Shown here one piece after another: positions 8,906 through 17,614 of a DNA stretch of 64,000 nt. The stretch is from RBG-16-66-20 sp040752005 (lineage in GTDB: Bacteria > Pseudomonadota > Gammaproteobacteria > Burkholderiales > SG8-39), in contig JBFMFX010000003.1 in the NCBI GenBank assembly GCA_040752005.1, forward strand, positions 62,001-126,000. Direction: 5' to 3'. Position 1 is the stretch's first letter; each line of letters opens with the position of its first letter. Both the position numbers and the translations under genes were made by a program. The notes below the pieces were generated by a model that was not told the origin of the DNA, ran no database searches, and was given only the letters and a program-made list of their open reading frames with translations.

Positions 8906-10093
8906 ATGGGTCGCGGCCGCCGCATCGCCGCCTGGACGGTCGCGCCGGTGATTGACTGGCTGCTGCGCGAGGGCCGGTTGCTCAACGACACTGCGGCGCT
9001 GGTCGAACAACTGGCCGGGCGGCTCGTCGCGGCCGGAGCGCCGCTGTGGCGACTGCGGGTCGGTTTTTTTACCATCCACCCCCAGCTCGCGGCCGTGGCG
9101 CACATCTGGACTCGGGGCGCAGGCGTGCGCATCGAGAGCATCCCCTATGGAATCGAGCGCACCGGCGCATGGATCGGAAGCCCGGTGCAGAAAATGATCG
9201 AGAGCCGCTCGCCGGTGCGCGTGCGCCTTGACCGGCTCGGGGCAAACGATCACCCGGTGCTGCACGAGCTCGCCGCCGCCGGCGGGCGCGACTACCTGCT
9301 TCTGCCGCTCGCGTTTTCCGACGGCTCGCTGCACGTGTTCGCGGCGGCGACCGACGACAAGGACGGCTTCAGCGAGCACGACCGGCTCAGCCTGGGCGCG
9401 CTGAGCCACCCGCTCGCGGCGGTGCTCGAAGCGTCCGCCACGCGCCGCGTGGCCGAGACGCTGCTCGACACCTATGTGGGTCATCGCACCGGCCGGCGCA
9501 TTCTCGAAGGTCGCATCCACCGCGGCGACGCCGAGGAGATTGACGCCGCGATCTGGTACGCGGACCTGCGCGGGTTCACGGCTCTCAGCGAAACGCTGCC
9601 CTCGGCACGGCTGCTCGAACTGCTCAATGCGTACTTCGACGTGGTGGCCGATGCGGTGACGCCGCGCGGCGGCGAGATCCTGCGCTTCATGGGCGACGCG
9701 ACGCTGATCGTGTTCCCCAGCGAGCGGCGCGGCGACCTGATGCCGGCCTGCCGCGCCGCCCTGGAGGCGGCGCTCGACGCGTTCGAGCGCGCCGAGACGG
9801 TCAACCGCGAGCGCCGCCGGGAGGGCTGTCCCGAGATACGGTTCGGCGTCGGACTGAATGCGGGCACGGTGGTCTGGGGAAATGTCGGGGCACGCGCGCG
9901 GCTCGACTTCACGGTCATCGGACCGTCGGTGAACCGGGCCGCGCGCGTGGAGTCGCTCACCAAGGATCTCGGCGTGCCCCTGCTGATGACGGGGACGTTC
10001 GCCGCCGCGTTGGGCCGGCCGACGCGCTCGCTCGGCCTGCATGTGCTGCGAGGGCTCGAGGAGCCGGTGGAAGTGTTCGCGCTGATGCAATAG
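8906..10093 (+). CDS. Class III adenylate/guanylate cyclase
   Basis: 395-residue protein with an N-terminal region of about 190 residues lacking membrane helices and a C-terminal class III cyclase domain. The metal-binding Asp residues are seen in WYADLRGFTALSE and GGEILRFMGDATLIVF, and the substrate/transition-state segment in ARLDFTVIGPSVNRAARVE. It probably makes cAMP from ATP. The ATG at 8906 was chosen; an upstream in-frame ATG at 8834 would overlap the DUF302 gene by 68 bp. The N-terminal domain looks like those found with soluble bacterial cyclases of this type and is of unknown function. Confidence 0.88.
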   Translation: MGRGRRIAAWTVAPVIDWLLREGRLLNDTAALVEQLAGRLVAAGAPLWRLRVGFFTIHPQLAAVAHIWTRGAGVRIESIPYGIERTGAWIGSPVQKMIESRSPVRVRLDRLGANDHPVLHELAAAGGRDYLLLPLAFSDGSLHVFAAATDDKDGFSEHDRLSLGALSHPLAAVLEASATRRVAETLLDTYVGHRTGRRILEGRIHRGDAEEIDAAIWYADLRGFTALSETLPSARLLELLNAYFDVVADAVTPRGGEILRFMGDATLIVFPSERRGDLMPACRAALEAALDAFERAETVNRERRREGCPEIRFGVGLNAGTVVWGNVGARARLDFTVIGPSVNRAARVESLTKDLGVPLLMTGTFAAALGRPTRSLGLHVLRGLEEPVEVFALMQ

Positions 10094-10103
10094 GACGGTG
10101 CCC

Positions 10104-10440
10104 ATGGACGACGCGGTCTTGCTCGCACGCATCCAGTTCGGGCCGCGCGCCGCTCCCTCGGCCTCGGAACCGCGGTCGCGGCAGTGCTCGCGCCGCTGCA
10201 GGTTCTCGTCGGCGACCTGCACGGCCTGAACACGCTCGAACACCAGCCGGCGAAGACTACAGCCTGTTCCCGTACGTGGTGATGGACCGGCTCACGATCT
10301 GGGACGCCGCCGCGCACCCGAGCGCGCTCCAGTTCGTCGCGGTGGGGGTGGCGATCGTGCTGCCCTTCCTCGCCGGCTACACCGCCTTCGCCTACCGCGT
10401 GTTTCGCGGCAAGGCCCGCGCCGGGCTCTACGATCATTGA
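10104..10440 (+). pseudogene. Collapsed cydAB (cytochrome bd / cyanide-insensitive oxidase) remnant
   Basis: Three pieces of a cytochrome bd operon are fused by deletions. 10104-10139 encodes a CydA-like N-terminus (MDDAVLLARIQF). 10157-10255, in another frame, encodes LGLGTAVAAVLAPLQVLVGD followed by LHGLNTLEHQPAK, an internal CydA segment. 10258-10440, in a third frame, encodes the last 60 residues of CydB, from YSLFPYVVMDRLTIWDAAAH to the stop at 10438-10440. Over 2 kb of coding sequence is missing. The remnant cannot make a functional oxidase. Confidence 0.85.
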
Positions 10441-10509
10441 GCCGGGCAAGCACCGCCGCGCACAGGGGCGTTTCGCAAAGCAAGGCGCGCCGGGCGCTAC
10501 GATAGCCGC

Positions 10510-11676
10510 ATGACGATCAGGGACAAGGCATACATCGTCGGCGCGTTCGAGCATCCGACGCGCCACGCGCCGCACAAATCGGTCGCGCAGCTTCACGCCG
10601 ACGTGGCGAAGGGGGCGCTCGAAGACGCCGGCCTTTCGCGCGAGGACGTGGACGGCTATTTCTGCGCCGGCGATGCGCCCGGACTCGGACCGCTTTCGAT
10701 GGTGGATTACCTGGGCCTGCGGGTGCGGCACGTGGATTCGACCGACACCGGCGGCTCGTCGTACCTCGTCCATGTCGCGCACGCGGCGCAGGCGATCGCC
10801 GCCGGCAAGTGCAACGTCGCGCTGGTGACGCTCGCCGGGCGCCCGCGCTCTGAGGGGTCGAGCGGCACGCAGCCGAGGAACTGGGGCGCGAACCTGCCGG
10901 ATGCGCCGTTCGAGGCTCCCTACGGGCTGGTCACCGTCGCGAGCTACGCGATGGTCGCGATGCGCCACATGCACGAGTTCGGCACCACGAGCGAGCAGCT
11001 CGCGTGGATCAAGGTCGCGGCCTCGATGCACGCGCAGCACAACCCGCACGCGCTGCTGCGCGAGCCGGTGACGGTGAAGGACGTGCTGGATTCGCCGCTG
11101 ATCGCCGATCCGCTTCACCGGCTCGACTGCTGCGTGGTGTCCGACGGAGGCGGCGCACTCGTCGTCGCGCGCCCGGAGATCGCGAAGAGCCTCGCACGGC
11201 CGCTCGTGCGCGTGATCGGCGCGGGCGAATCGCCCAAGGGGCAGGCGGGCGGGCGGCTCGATCTCACCACGTCCGGCGCCGCATGGTCGGGGAAAATCGC
11301 CTTCGAGGAGGCCGGCGTCAAACCGACGGACGTCCAGTACGCCTCGATTTACGACAGCTTCACGATCACGGTGCTGGTGCAGCTCGAGGATCTGGGGTTC
11401 TGCGAGAAAGGCAAGGGCGGGGCGTTCGTCGCCGACGGCAACCTCGTCGCCGGTGCCGGCAGGCTGCCGGTGAACACCGACGGCGGCGGGCTGTGCAACA
11501 ATCACCCCGCGAACCGGGGCGGCATGACCAAGGTGATCGAGGCGGTGCGGCAGCTGCGGGGCGAGGCGCATCCGGCGGTGCAGGTGAAGAACTGCGCGCT
11601 GGCGCTTGCCCAGGGCATCGGCGGGCAGCTCGGCACTCGGCACGGTTCGGCGACGCTGATTCTGGAGCGCGTATGA
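10510..11676 (+). CDS. Thiolase-like protein (SCP-x/Ltp type), probable aldolase or acyltransferase
   Basis: 388-residue thiolase-fold protein of the lipid-transfer-protein/SCP-x group. The usual catalytic Cys region reads DTGGSSYLVHVAHAA and has no cysteine. The C-terminal His motif reads GGGLCNNHPANRGG. It is followed by a coupled DUF35 gene (overlap ATGA at 11673). Ltp2-DUF35 pairs are known as retro-aldolases in steroid side-chain degradation, where the Cys is absent. A C-C bond cleavage role is therefore a fair guess, with simple thiolysis less likely. The substrate is unknown. Confidence 0.8.
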   Translation: MTIRDKAYIVGAFEHPTRHAPHKSVAQLHADVAKGALEDAGLSREDVDGYFCAGDAPGLGPLSMVDYLGLRVRHVDSTDTGGSSYLVHVAHAAQAIAAGKCNVALVTLAGRPRSEGSSGTQPRNWGANLPDAPFEAPYGLVTVASYAMVAMRHMHEFGTTSEQLAWIKVAASMHAQHNPHALLREPVTVKDVLDSPLIADPLHRLDCCVVSDGGGALVVARPEIAKSLARPLVRVIGAGESPKGQAGGRLDLTTSGAAWSGKIAFEEAGVKPTDVQYASIYDSFTITVLVQLEDLGFCEKGKGGAFVADGNLVAGAGRLPVNTDGGGLCNNHPANRGGMTKVIEAVRQLRGEAHPAVQVKNCALALAQGIGGQLGTRHGSATLILERV

Positions 11677-12062
11677 GCGAGCGAAGGATCCCGGCGCCGC
11701 AGGTCAACCCGGAAGTGAAGCCCTTTTTCGACGCCGCCGCCGAAGGACGGCTGCTCGTGAAGTTCTGCGCCGATTGCGCGCAATACCACCACTACCCGCG
11801 CGCGGTCTGCCCGTTCTGCTTCTCGGGCCGGACCGAATGGCGCGCGGCGAAGGGCACGGGGACGATCTACACCTACAGCGTCCTGCGCCGCGGCGTTGCG
11901 GTGCCCTATTGCATCGCCTACGTCACGCTCGACGAGGGCGTCTCGATGCTCACCAACATCGTGGATTGCGATCTCGACTCGGTGCGCATCGGCCAGCGCG
12001 TGAAGGTGGTCTTCAAGCCGACCGAGGGCGGCCCGCCGGTGCCGACCTTCACGCCGCTCTGA
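11673..12062 (+). CDS. DUF35 zinc-ribbon/OB-fold protein
   Basis: 129-residue acyl-CoA-associated OB-fold protein. An N-terminal zinc ribbon (CADC and CPFC) is followed by an OB fold (TGTIYTYSVLRRG, FKPTEGGPPVPTFTPL). It is the usual partner of thiolase-like proteins. The start overlaps the stop of the thiolase-like gene and the end lies 11 bp before the acyl-CoA ligase, so the three are one operon. It probably binds the acyl-CoA substrate or stabilises the thiolase-like enzyme. Confidence 0.9.
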   Translation: MSERRIPAPQVNPEVKPFFDAAAEGRLLVKFCADCAQYHHYPRAVCPFCFSGRTEWRAAKGTGTIYTYSVLRRGVAVPYCIAYVTLDEGVSMLTNIVDCDLDSVRIGQRVKVVFKPTEGGPPVPTFTPL

Positions 12063-12073
12063 AGGGCGATCCC

Positions 12074-13657
12074 GTGACGTACGAGGAGCTTCGCGCGACT
12101 TTCGACTGGAAGCTGCCGGCGACGTTCAACTTCGCCGCCGACGTCGTGGACCGCTGGGCGACGGATCCGGCGAAGCTCGCGCTGGTGTGGTGCGACGCCG
12201 CTGGGCGCGAGGCACGCTACACCTTCGCGCAGGTCTCGGAGCGCTCGCGGCGCGTGGCGAGCCTCGTTGCCGCGCACGGGCTCGCGAAGGGCGATCGCGC
12301 GATCGTCATGCTGCCGCGCATTCCGCAGTGGCAGTTGGCGATGGTGGGCTGCATGCGCGCGGGCGTCGTGCCGATCCCCTGCATTGATATGCTGACGGCG
12401 AAGGACTTGCGCTACCGGATCGAGCACTCCGGCGCGACCGGCGTCATCACCACCGCCGCCCACATCGGCAAATTCGAGGGGGTCGGGGGCCTCAAGCTCA
12501 AGGCGGCGGTGGGCGGCGGCGCGGGCTGGCTCGATTTCGACGCGGCGGTGGACACGGCATCGGCCGACTTCGCCGCGGTGGCCATGCGCCTGGAAGACCC
12601 GGCGGCGATGTACTACACCTCCGGTTCGACCGGCCATCCGAAGGGCGTGACGCACGCCGCGCGGGCGATCTATTGCTGGCGCTATTCGTCGCTTTACTGG
12701 CACGACCTGAAGCCCTCGGACCTCATGTGGTGCACTGCCGACACCGGCTGGAGCAAGGCCGGCACCGCGATCCTCTTCGGCCCGTGGAGCTGCGGCGCGG
12801 CCGTGCTCTTCTACCACGGGCCGTTCGAGCCGCGCGAGCGCCTTGCGCTGCTGGCGAAGTACCGCGTCACCGTGTTCTGCGCCGCGGCGACCGAGTTCCG
12901 CCGGCTGGTCAACGAAGACATCAGGGCGTGCGACCTCTCGGCGTTGCGCCTTGCGGTGTCCGCGGGCGAGACGGTCAACCCGGAGATCGTGCGCCGGTGG
13001 AAGGAGATCACCGGCGTGCCGCTTCTTGACGGCTACGGGCAGACCGAGACGCTGATGACGGTGCTCAACTACCCCTTCATGCCGGTCAAGCCCGGCTCGA
13101 TGGGAAGGCCGCTTCCCGGAATCGAGGTCGCCGTGTTGCGCGAGGGATGCGAAGTGCCGGCGGGCGAGTCAGGGGAGCTCGCGATCCGCCTGCCCAATCC
13201 GCAGATGATGCTCGGCTACTGGAACGAGCCGGAGCGCACGGCGGCGGCGAAGGTGCGCGTGGGCGGCTCGGAATACTGGCTCACCGGCGACGTGGTGCGG
13301 CAGGACGAGGACGGCTATCTCTGGTACGAAGGCCGCGCCGACGACATCATCAGCTCGGCCGGCTACCGCATCGGACCGATGGAGGTGGAGAGCGCGCTGC
13401 TCGAACACCCGGCGGTGCAGGAGGCCGCCGCGGTCGGCAAGCCCGATCCGGAGCGCGGCGAGATCGTGAAGGCGTTCGTGGTGCTCAAGCCCGGCTGGAA
13501 CCCCTCGCCCGCGCTGGCCGAGGAGCTGAAGGAGCACGCCAAGCGCGTCACCGCGCCCTACAAATATCCGCGCGAGATCGAGTTCGTGGCGGAACTGCCG
13601 AAGAATGCCTCCGGCAAACTGCTGCGGCGCGTGCTGCGCAACCTCAGTCGGCCCTGA
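12074..13657 (+). CDS. Acyl-CoA synthetase (AMP-forming, medium-chain/benzoate-CoA-ligase type)
   Basis: 527-residue adenylate-forming ligase that activates a carboxylic acid to its CoA thioester. Visible motifs are the P-loop MYYTSGSTGHPKGVTHAAR, YGQTET, LTGDVVRQDEDGYLWYEGRADD, the hinge region SSAGYRIGPMEVESALLEHP and the catalytic Lys in LPKNASGKLLRR. A GTG at 12074 is the best start; upstream in-frame sequence overlaps the DUF35 gene in a different frame. It converges with the Bug gene and their 3' ends overlap by 14 bp. Confidence 0.9.
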   Translation: MTYEELRATFDWKLPATFNFAADVVDRWATDPAKLALVWCDAAGREARYTFAQVSERSRRVASLVAAHGLAKGDRAIVMLPRIPQWQLAMVGCMRAGVVPIPCIDMLTAKDLRYRIEHSGATGVITTAAHIGKFEGVGGLKLKAAVGGGAGWLDFDAAVDTASADFAAVAMRLEDPAAMYYTSGSTGHPKGVTHAARAIYCWRYSSLYWHDLKPSDLMWCTADTGWSKAGTAILFGPWSCGAAVLFYHGPFEPRERLALLAKYRVTVFCAAATEFRRLVNEDIRACDLSALRLAVSAGETVNPEIVRRWKEITGVPLLDGYGQTETLMTVLNYPFMPVKPGSMGRPLPGIEVAVLREGCEVPAGESGELAIRLPNPQMMLGYWNEPERTAAAKVRVGGSEYWLTGDVVRQDEDGYLWYEGRADDIISSAGYRIGPMEVESALLEHPAVQEAAAVGKPDPERGEIVKAFVVLKPGWNPSPALAEELKEHAKRVTAPYKYPREIEFVAELPKNASGKLLRRVLRNLSRP

Positions 13658-14606
13658 CGTTCGCGCTCTTCGCCACCGCCGTCCACTTCTGGATGTCGGC
13701 GCGCAGCACCGCAGCGAGCTCGGCCGGCGTGTTCCCGACCGGGTCTATGCCGAGGCTCGCCATGCGCTCGCGCACCTCAGGCAGTCTGAGTACCGCGGCG
13801 ATCTGCTGCTGCAGCCGCTCGACGAGCGCGCGCGGCGTTCCGGCGGGGGCGAACAGGCTCGTCCACAGCACCACCTCGAAGTCGGCGACCCCCGCCTCGA
13901 TCATCGTCGGCAGCTCCGGCAGGATCGGCGCGCGCGCGCGCGAGGTGACGGCGAGCCCGCGCAGCTTTCCGCCGCGGATCTGCGGCACGGCGGGCGGCGC
14001 ATCCACGATCGTCATCTGCACGTCGTTCGCCATCACCGCCGCGACCGCCTGCGCGCTGCCCTTGTAGGCGATGTGGTTGACGGCGATCCCTGCCTGCTGC
14101 TTGAACAGTTCCATGGCGAGCTGAAACGGAGTCGAGCCGGCGCTGTAGTGGAACTTTCCCGGCGCCGCCCTTGCGAGGTCCACCAGCTCCCTGACCGATT
14201 GCGCCGGCAGCGAAGGATTGACCGCGAGCACCAGCGGGAACGAGCCGAGCATCGTCACCGGCTCGAAGTCGCGCAGCGGGTCGTAAGGCAGCTTCGCGTA
14301 CAGGCCCGGGTTGAAGGCCATCGCGCCGCTCGCGCCGACGAGCAACGTGTAGCCGTCGGGCGCGCTCTTGGCGACGAACTCGGTGGCGATGATCGCGTTG
14401 GCGCCGGGCCTGTTCTCCACCAGCACCGGCTGGCCCCACTGCTCCTGCAGCTTGGCGCCCACCAGTCGCGCGAGGATGTCGTTCGCCCCGCCCGGCGGAA
14501 AGCCGACCACCAGCCGCACGGGCTTCTGCGGCCACACCGGCTGCGCGCTCGCCGGTCCCGCCAGCAGGACGGCGGCAGCGAGCGCTGCGTACAGCAACCT
14601 TGTCAT
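13644..14606 (-). CDS. Bug-type tripartite tricarboxylate transporter substrate-binding protein
   Basis: 320-residue periplasmic solute-binding protein. A signal peptide (LLYAALAAAVLLAGPASAQ) is followed by WPQKPVRLVVGFPPGGANDILAR, the hallmark of the TctC/Bug family, greatly expanded in Burkholderiales. The ligand-binding loops (GASGAMAFNPGLYAKLPYDP, HYSAGSTPFQLAMELF) are intact. No membrane TctAB partner lies nearby, as is common for orphan Bug proteins. It lies 29 bp downstream of the TPP-enzyme gene on the same strand and may share its transcript. Confidence 0.93.
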   Translation of the reverse strand: MTRLLYAALAAAVLLAGPASAQPVWPQKPVRLVVGFPPGGANDILARLVGAKLQEQWGQPVLVENRPGANAIIATEFVAKSAPDGYTLLVGASGAMAFNPGLYAKLPYDPLRDFEPVTMLGSFPLVLAVNPSLPAQSVRELVDLARAAPGKFHYSAGSTPFQLAMELFKQQAGIAVNHIAYKGSAQAVAAVMANDVQMTIVDAPPAVPQIRGGKLRGLAVTSRARAPILPELPTMIEAGVADFEVVLWTSLFAPAGTPRALVERLQQQIAAVLRLPEVRERMASLGIDPVGNTPAELAAVLRADIQKWTAVAKSANVRAD

Positions 14607-14635
14607 CGTGTTCCTCCTCCGTTGCAGGCTGAATG

Positions 14636-16351
14636 CTAATGCGGCGCGATGCGCACGTGGAGCACCGCGGCGCGCCCGTCGCGCACCTGGGCGAGGCATC
14701 TGTGGATCGCGGCCGGCGCCGCGGCCGGATCCTCCAGCGTCTCGCCGTAGGCGCCTGCGGCCTCGGCGATCTTCGCGAACGAGACGCCGCGGGCGAGCTG
14801 CGAGGCGTACTCGCCGCGGCGCTTTGCCTCGCCCTCCGGATGCATGCGCAGGGTCGCTTCCTTCACCGCCGCCCAGCCGCCGTTGTCGAGCACCACGGTG
14901 AGGATCGGCAGGCGATATTCGGCCGCGACCGCGTAAACCGCCGCCGGATTGCAGAAATAGAAGCTGCCGTCGCCCACGACCTGCACCACGGTGCGCGCGG
15001 GATGCGCGAGCTTCATGCCGAGCGCCATCCCGCCTGAGTAGCCGAGCCCGCCGCCGGCGATGCCCACCATCGTGCCCGGCTGCGTGCGCGGCACCTGCAT
15101 GAAGACGGCGGCGGCGTTTCGCACCGCCTCGTTGAGCACGATGTCGTCGGCATCGAGCGCCTCGCCGAGCCGCGCGCAGAACCACTGCGCGTTCATCCGG
15201 CCCGGCGCACCCGGCTCGGCGGCGAGGCGTGCCCACTCCTCGCGCCGCATCGTTTGTTCGACTTCGATCGCCGCCATGCGCTCGCGCGCCCGCGCCGTGA
15301 ACTCGGGCGTCGCCCGCTCGCGCAGCGCCTCGAGCAACTGCGCGAGGATGCGGCTCGAATCGCCCTCGATCCTCAGGTTGCTCGGGAATCCCCACATGGG
15401 GAATCCGCGCTTTGCCGCGTCCACGTCAATGTGCGCCCAGAACGTGGCAGGGTTCTCCGGCGTGTCCTTGGGAATCCACGGCACGTCCACGTCCACGAGC
15501 AGCCCCACGTCCGCCTGCGCGACGTGCCGGCCGGGCTGAAAGCCCGCAAAGCAGGGCGAGTCGTGCGCGATGCTGAGATGGACCGGGTTGAACTCGAAGA
15601 CGCGGATGCCGGCGAAGCGCGCGAGTTCGTCCATTCGCTCCAGCGCGGCGGCGTTGCGGCCGGCATAGGCGGTGACAAGGATCGGATGCTTCGCCGCCCG
15701 CAGCCGCTCGGCAAGCGCCGCGATGCGCTGCGGATCGGCGCCTGCCGCCTCGACCGGTCCGTAGCGGTTCTCGGGAAAGGACCGCACGGCCTCCGGCGGC
15801 CAATGTTCCGCGAGCGTCTCACGCGGCAGCATCAGGTACACCGGCCCTTTCGGGTCGCTCTGCATCATCGTGTGCGCGCGGCGCAGCGCCTCCTTCATGA
15901 CCACGCCGCTCGGCAGCGTGTACTCCCACTTGACGTAGGGACGGACGAGGCTCGCCTGATCGAACGGGTCTTGCACGAAGTGGACGTAGGTGTCGCGCGT
16001 GCCGGGCAGTTCGCCGCGGATCGTGTGCGGCGCGCGACCCGCCATCATGAGCGCCGGCACGCGCATGCGGCAGAGGTTGTGCGCCGCCAGCGCGGCGTTG
16101 GCGGTGCCCGCATCCACGTGAAGGAGGATTGCCTGGCCGCGGCCGGTGGCGATCGCGTACCCGGCGGCCATGTGCGCGGCGACGTTCTCGTGCGGGCACA
16201 GGATCGGCTTCGCGAAGGCGCGCCCCTCGGCGCGCCAGCGCGCCATCTCCTCGATGATCGGTGCGTGGTCGGTGCCAAGATTGCAAAACAGATACTCGAT
16301 GCCGAGCTCGGCCAGCCCTTCCAGAAAGTAGTGCGCGGTGCTTCGCGTCAT
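14636..16351 (-). CDS. Thiamine-pyrophosphate enzyme, acetolactate-synthase-like
   Basis: 571-residue TPP-dependent enzyme with the three domains of the acetolactate synthase/benzoylformate decarboxylase family. The catalytic Glu is in CPHENVAAHMAAGYA near residue 50. The TPP-Mg motif runs from VVGDGSFYFCNPAA to VLDNGG in the C-terminal domain. It probably decarboxylates or ligates a 2-keto acid. The start codon overlaps the stop of the upstream amidohydrolase gene (ATGA at 16348-16351), so the two are co-translated and likely act in one catabolic pathway. Confidence 0.87.
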   Translation of the reverse strand: MTRSTAHYFLEGLAELGIEYLFCNLGTDHAPIIEEMARWRAEGRAFAKPILCPHENVAAHMAAGYAIATGRGQAILLHVDAGTANAALAAHNLCRMRVPALMMAGRAPHTIRGELPGTRDTYVHFVQDPFDQASLVRPYVKWEYTLPSGVVMKEALRRAHTMMQSDPKGPVYLMLPRETLAEHWPPEAVRSFPENRYGPVEAAGADPQRIAALAERLRAAKHPILVTAYAGRNAAALERMDELARFAGIRVFEFNPVHLSIAHDSPCFAGFQPGRHVAQADVGLLVDVDVPWIPKDTPENPATFWAHIDVDAAKRGFPMWGFPSNLRIEGDSSRILAQLLEALRERATPEFTARARERMAAIEVEQTMRREEWARLAAEPGAPGRMNAQWFCARLGEALDADDIVLNEAVRNAAAVFMQVPRTQPGTMVGIAGGGLGYSGGMALGMKLAHPARTVVQVVGDGSFYFCNPAAVYAVAAEYRLPILTVVLDNGGWAAVKEATLRMHPEGEAKRRGEYASQLARGVSFAKIAEAAGAYGETLEDPAAAPAAIHRCLAQVRDGRAAVLHVRIAPH

Positions 16352-17358
16352 GCGAGCTTGAGAAGCCGCCGGGCGTTGCCTTCGTAGATCGCGTGCCGCT
16401 CGGCGGGGGCAAGGTCGAGGCTGTCCAGGACCTCGATCGTGGTGCGGATGTACATCGAGCCCTTCTCCGGATCGAACGGGGAATCGGAGGCGAATAGCAC
16501 GCGCCCGGGGCCGAAGAAGGCGAGGCCGCATTTCGTCGCCTCGCGCGCGCCGAAGAGCGCCGTATCGGCGTAGAACATGCGGAAGTAGTCGAGCGGCCGC
16601 TTCTTCAGCTTCGCGAGGAGGGCCGTATAGTCCTCGTCGGAGGTGCGGGTGCCGAGCTGGTCCCAGCCCGGCCCGACGCGTCCCTCGAAGTACGGAACCA
16701 TGCCGCCCATGTGGTGGGTGATGATCTTGAGGTCCGGGTAGCGGTCGAACAAGCCCTCGAACACGATGTGCGCCATCGCGACGCTCGTCTCGTAGGGCCA
16801 GCCGAAGGTCCACCAGATCTCGTAGCGGCTCTTTTTCTCGGTCCGGTAATCGGCAAAGTCCGCACCGCGCGCCGGGTGCAGCCAGATCGGCCGGTCGAGC
16901 CTCGCCATCAGATCGAACAGCGGCAGCGTCGCGGGGGCGGTGAGCGGGGCGCCGAGCACGTTTGTGAACACCTGCACGCCGGCCGCGCCCAGCGCGCCGA
17001 TCGCGCGTTCAGCCTCGCGCAGCAGCCCCTCGGGGTCGTTCATCGGCAGCGAGGCGACGAACGCCGGAAAGCGCTGCGGATACTTCGCCACGAGTTCGGC
17101 CATGCCGTCGTTCGCGATCCGCGCCATTTCCGTCGAGAGCGGCGGCGGGCCGAACTCCTCGATCGGCGGCGAGGCAAGCGAAAGCACCTGCGCGTACTCG
17201 GCGCCGAAGCGGTCCATGATCCGGAAACGCTCGTCGAGGTCCACCAGGCACGGAATGCCGCGCACCCGCTTGTGCATGTCCTTGCCGCCCGGAGCGACTT
17301 CGAGCATCCGCTCGTAGAACCGCTTCGGAAAGATGTGGTTGAAGATGTCCAGCTTCAT
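16348..17358 (-). CDS. Amidohydrolase-2 (ACMSD-like) metal-dependent hydrolase/decarboxylase
   Basis: 336-residue TIM-barrel protein of the amidohydrolase-2 family, which includes decarboxylases such as ACMSD. Expected metal/catalytic residues are seen in WLHPARGADFADY, IITHHMGGMVPYFEGRVG and LFASDSPFDPEKG. The N-terminal metal motif, normally H-x-H, reads IFNHIFPKRF, so the first His is Phe. The start MKLDIFNH at 17358 agrees with the family N-terminus. It is coupled to the TPP enzyme downstream. The substrate is unknown. Confidence 0.85.
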   Translation of the reverse strand: MKLDIFNHIFPKRFYERMLEVAPGGKDMHKRVRGIPCLVDLDERFRIMDRFGAEYAQVLSLASPPIEEFGPPPLSTEMARIANDGMAELVAKYPQRFPAFVASLPMNDPEGLLREAERAIGALGAAGVQVFTNVLGAPLTAPATLPLFDLMARLDRPIWLHPARGADFADYRTEKKSRYEIWWTFGWPYETSVAMAHIVFEGLFDRYPDLKIITHHMGGMVPYFEGRVGPGWDQLGTRTSDEDYTALLAKLKKRPLDYFRMFYADTALFGAREATKCGLAFFGPGRVLFASDSPFDPEKGSMYIRTTIEVLDSLDLAPAERHAIYEGNARRLLKLA

Positions 17359-17614
17359 CGCGTCTCCCCGGGGCCGATTGTCGCCGCGGCGGCGCCGTTT
17401 TGCCAGAGGGGGTGATGGCGGGCACGAGTCGCTGCGCGCCACGCTCGCGCGCGCCATGCGCAAGGAGCGGGTGCTGTATCCGGCGGCGATCGTGGCGGGC
17501 GAGTACCTCATGCGGCTGCGCCCGCAAGGGTGGGCTAGGCGCTGGGATACGTGTCTTCTCGCCGCGGCGCGGGTTCCATGTCCGGCGGCCGGAAACAGGC
17601 GTAAAGTTTGCGGC

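Noticed and set aside
17359..17614. Open reading upstream of the persulfide dioxygenase (ATLARAMRKERVLYPAAIVAG)
   Set aside because: It looks vaguely protein-like but has no recognisable family and runs into the true GTG start. Kept as non-coding with nothing certain in it.
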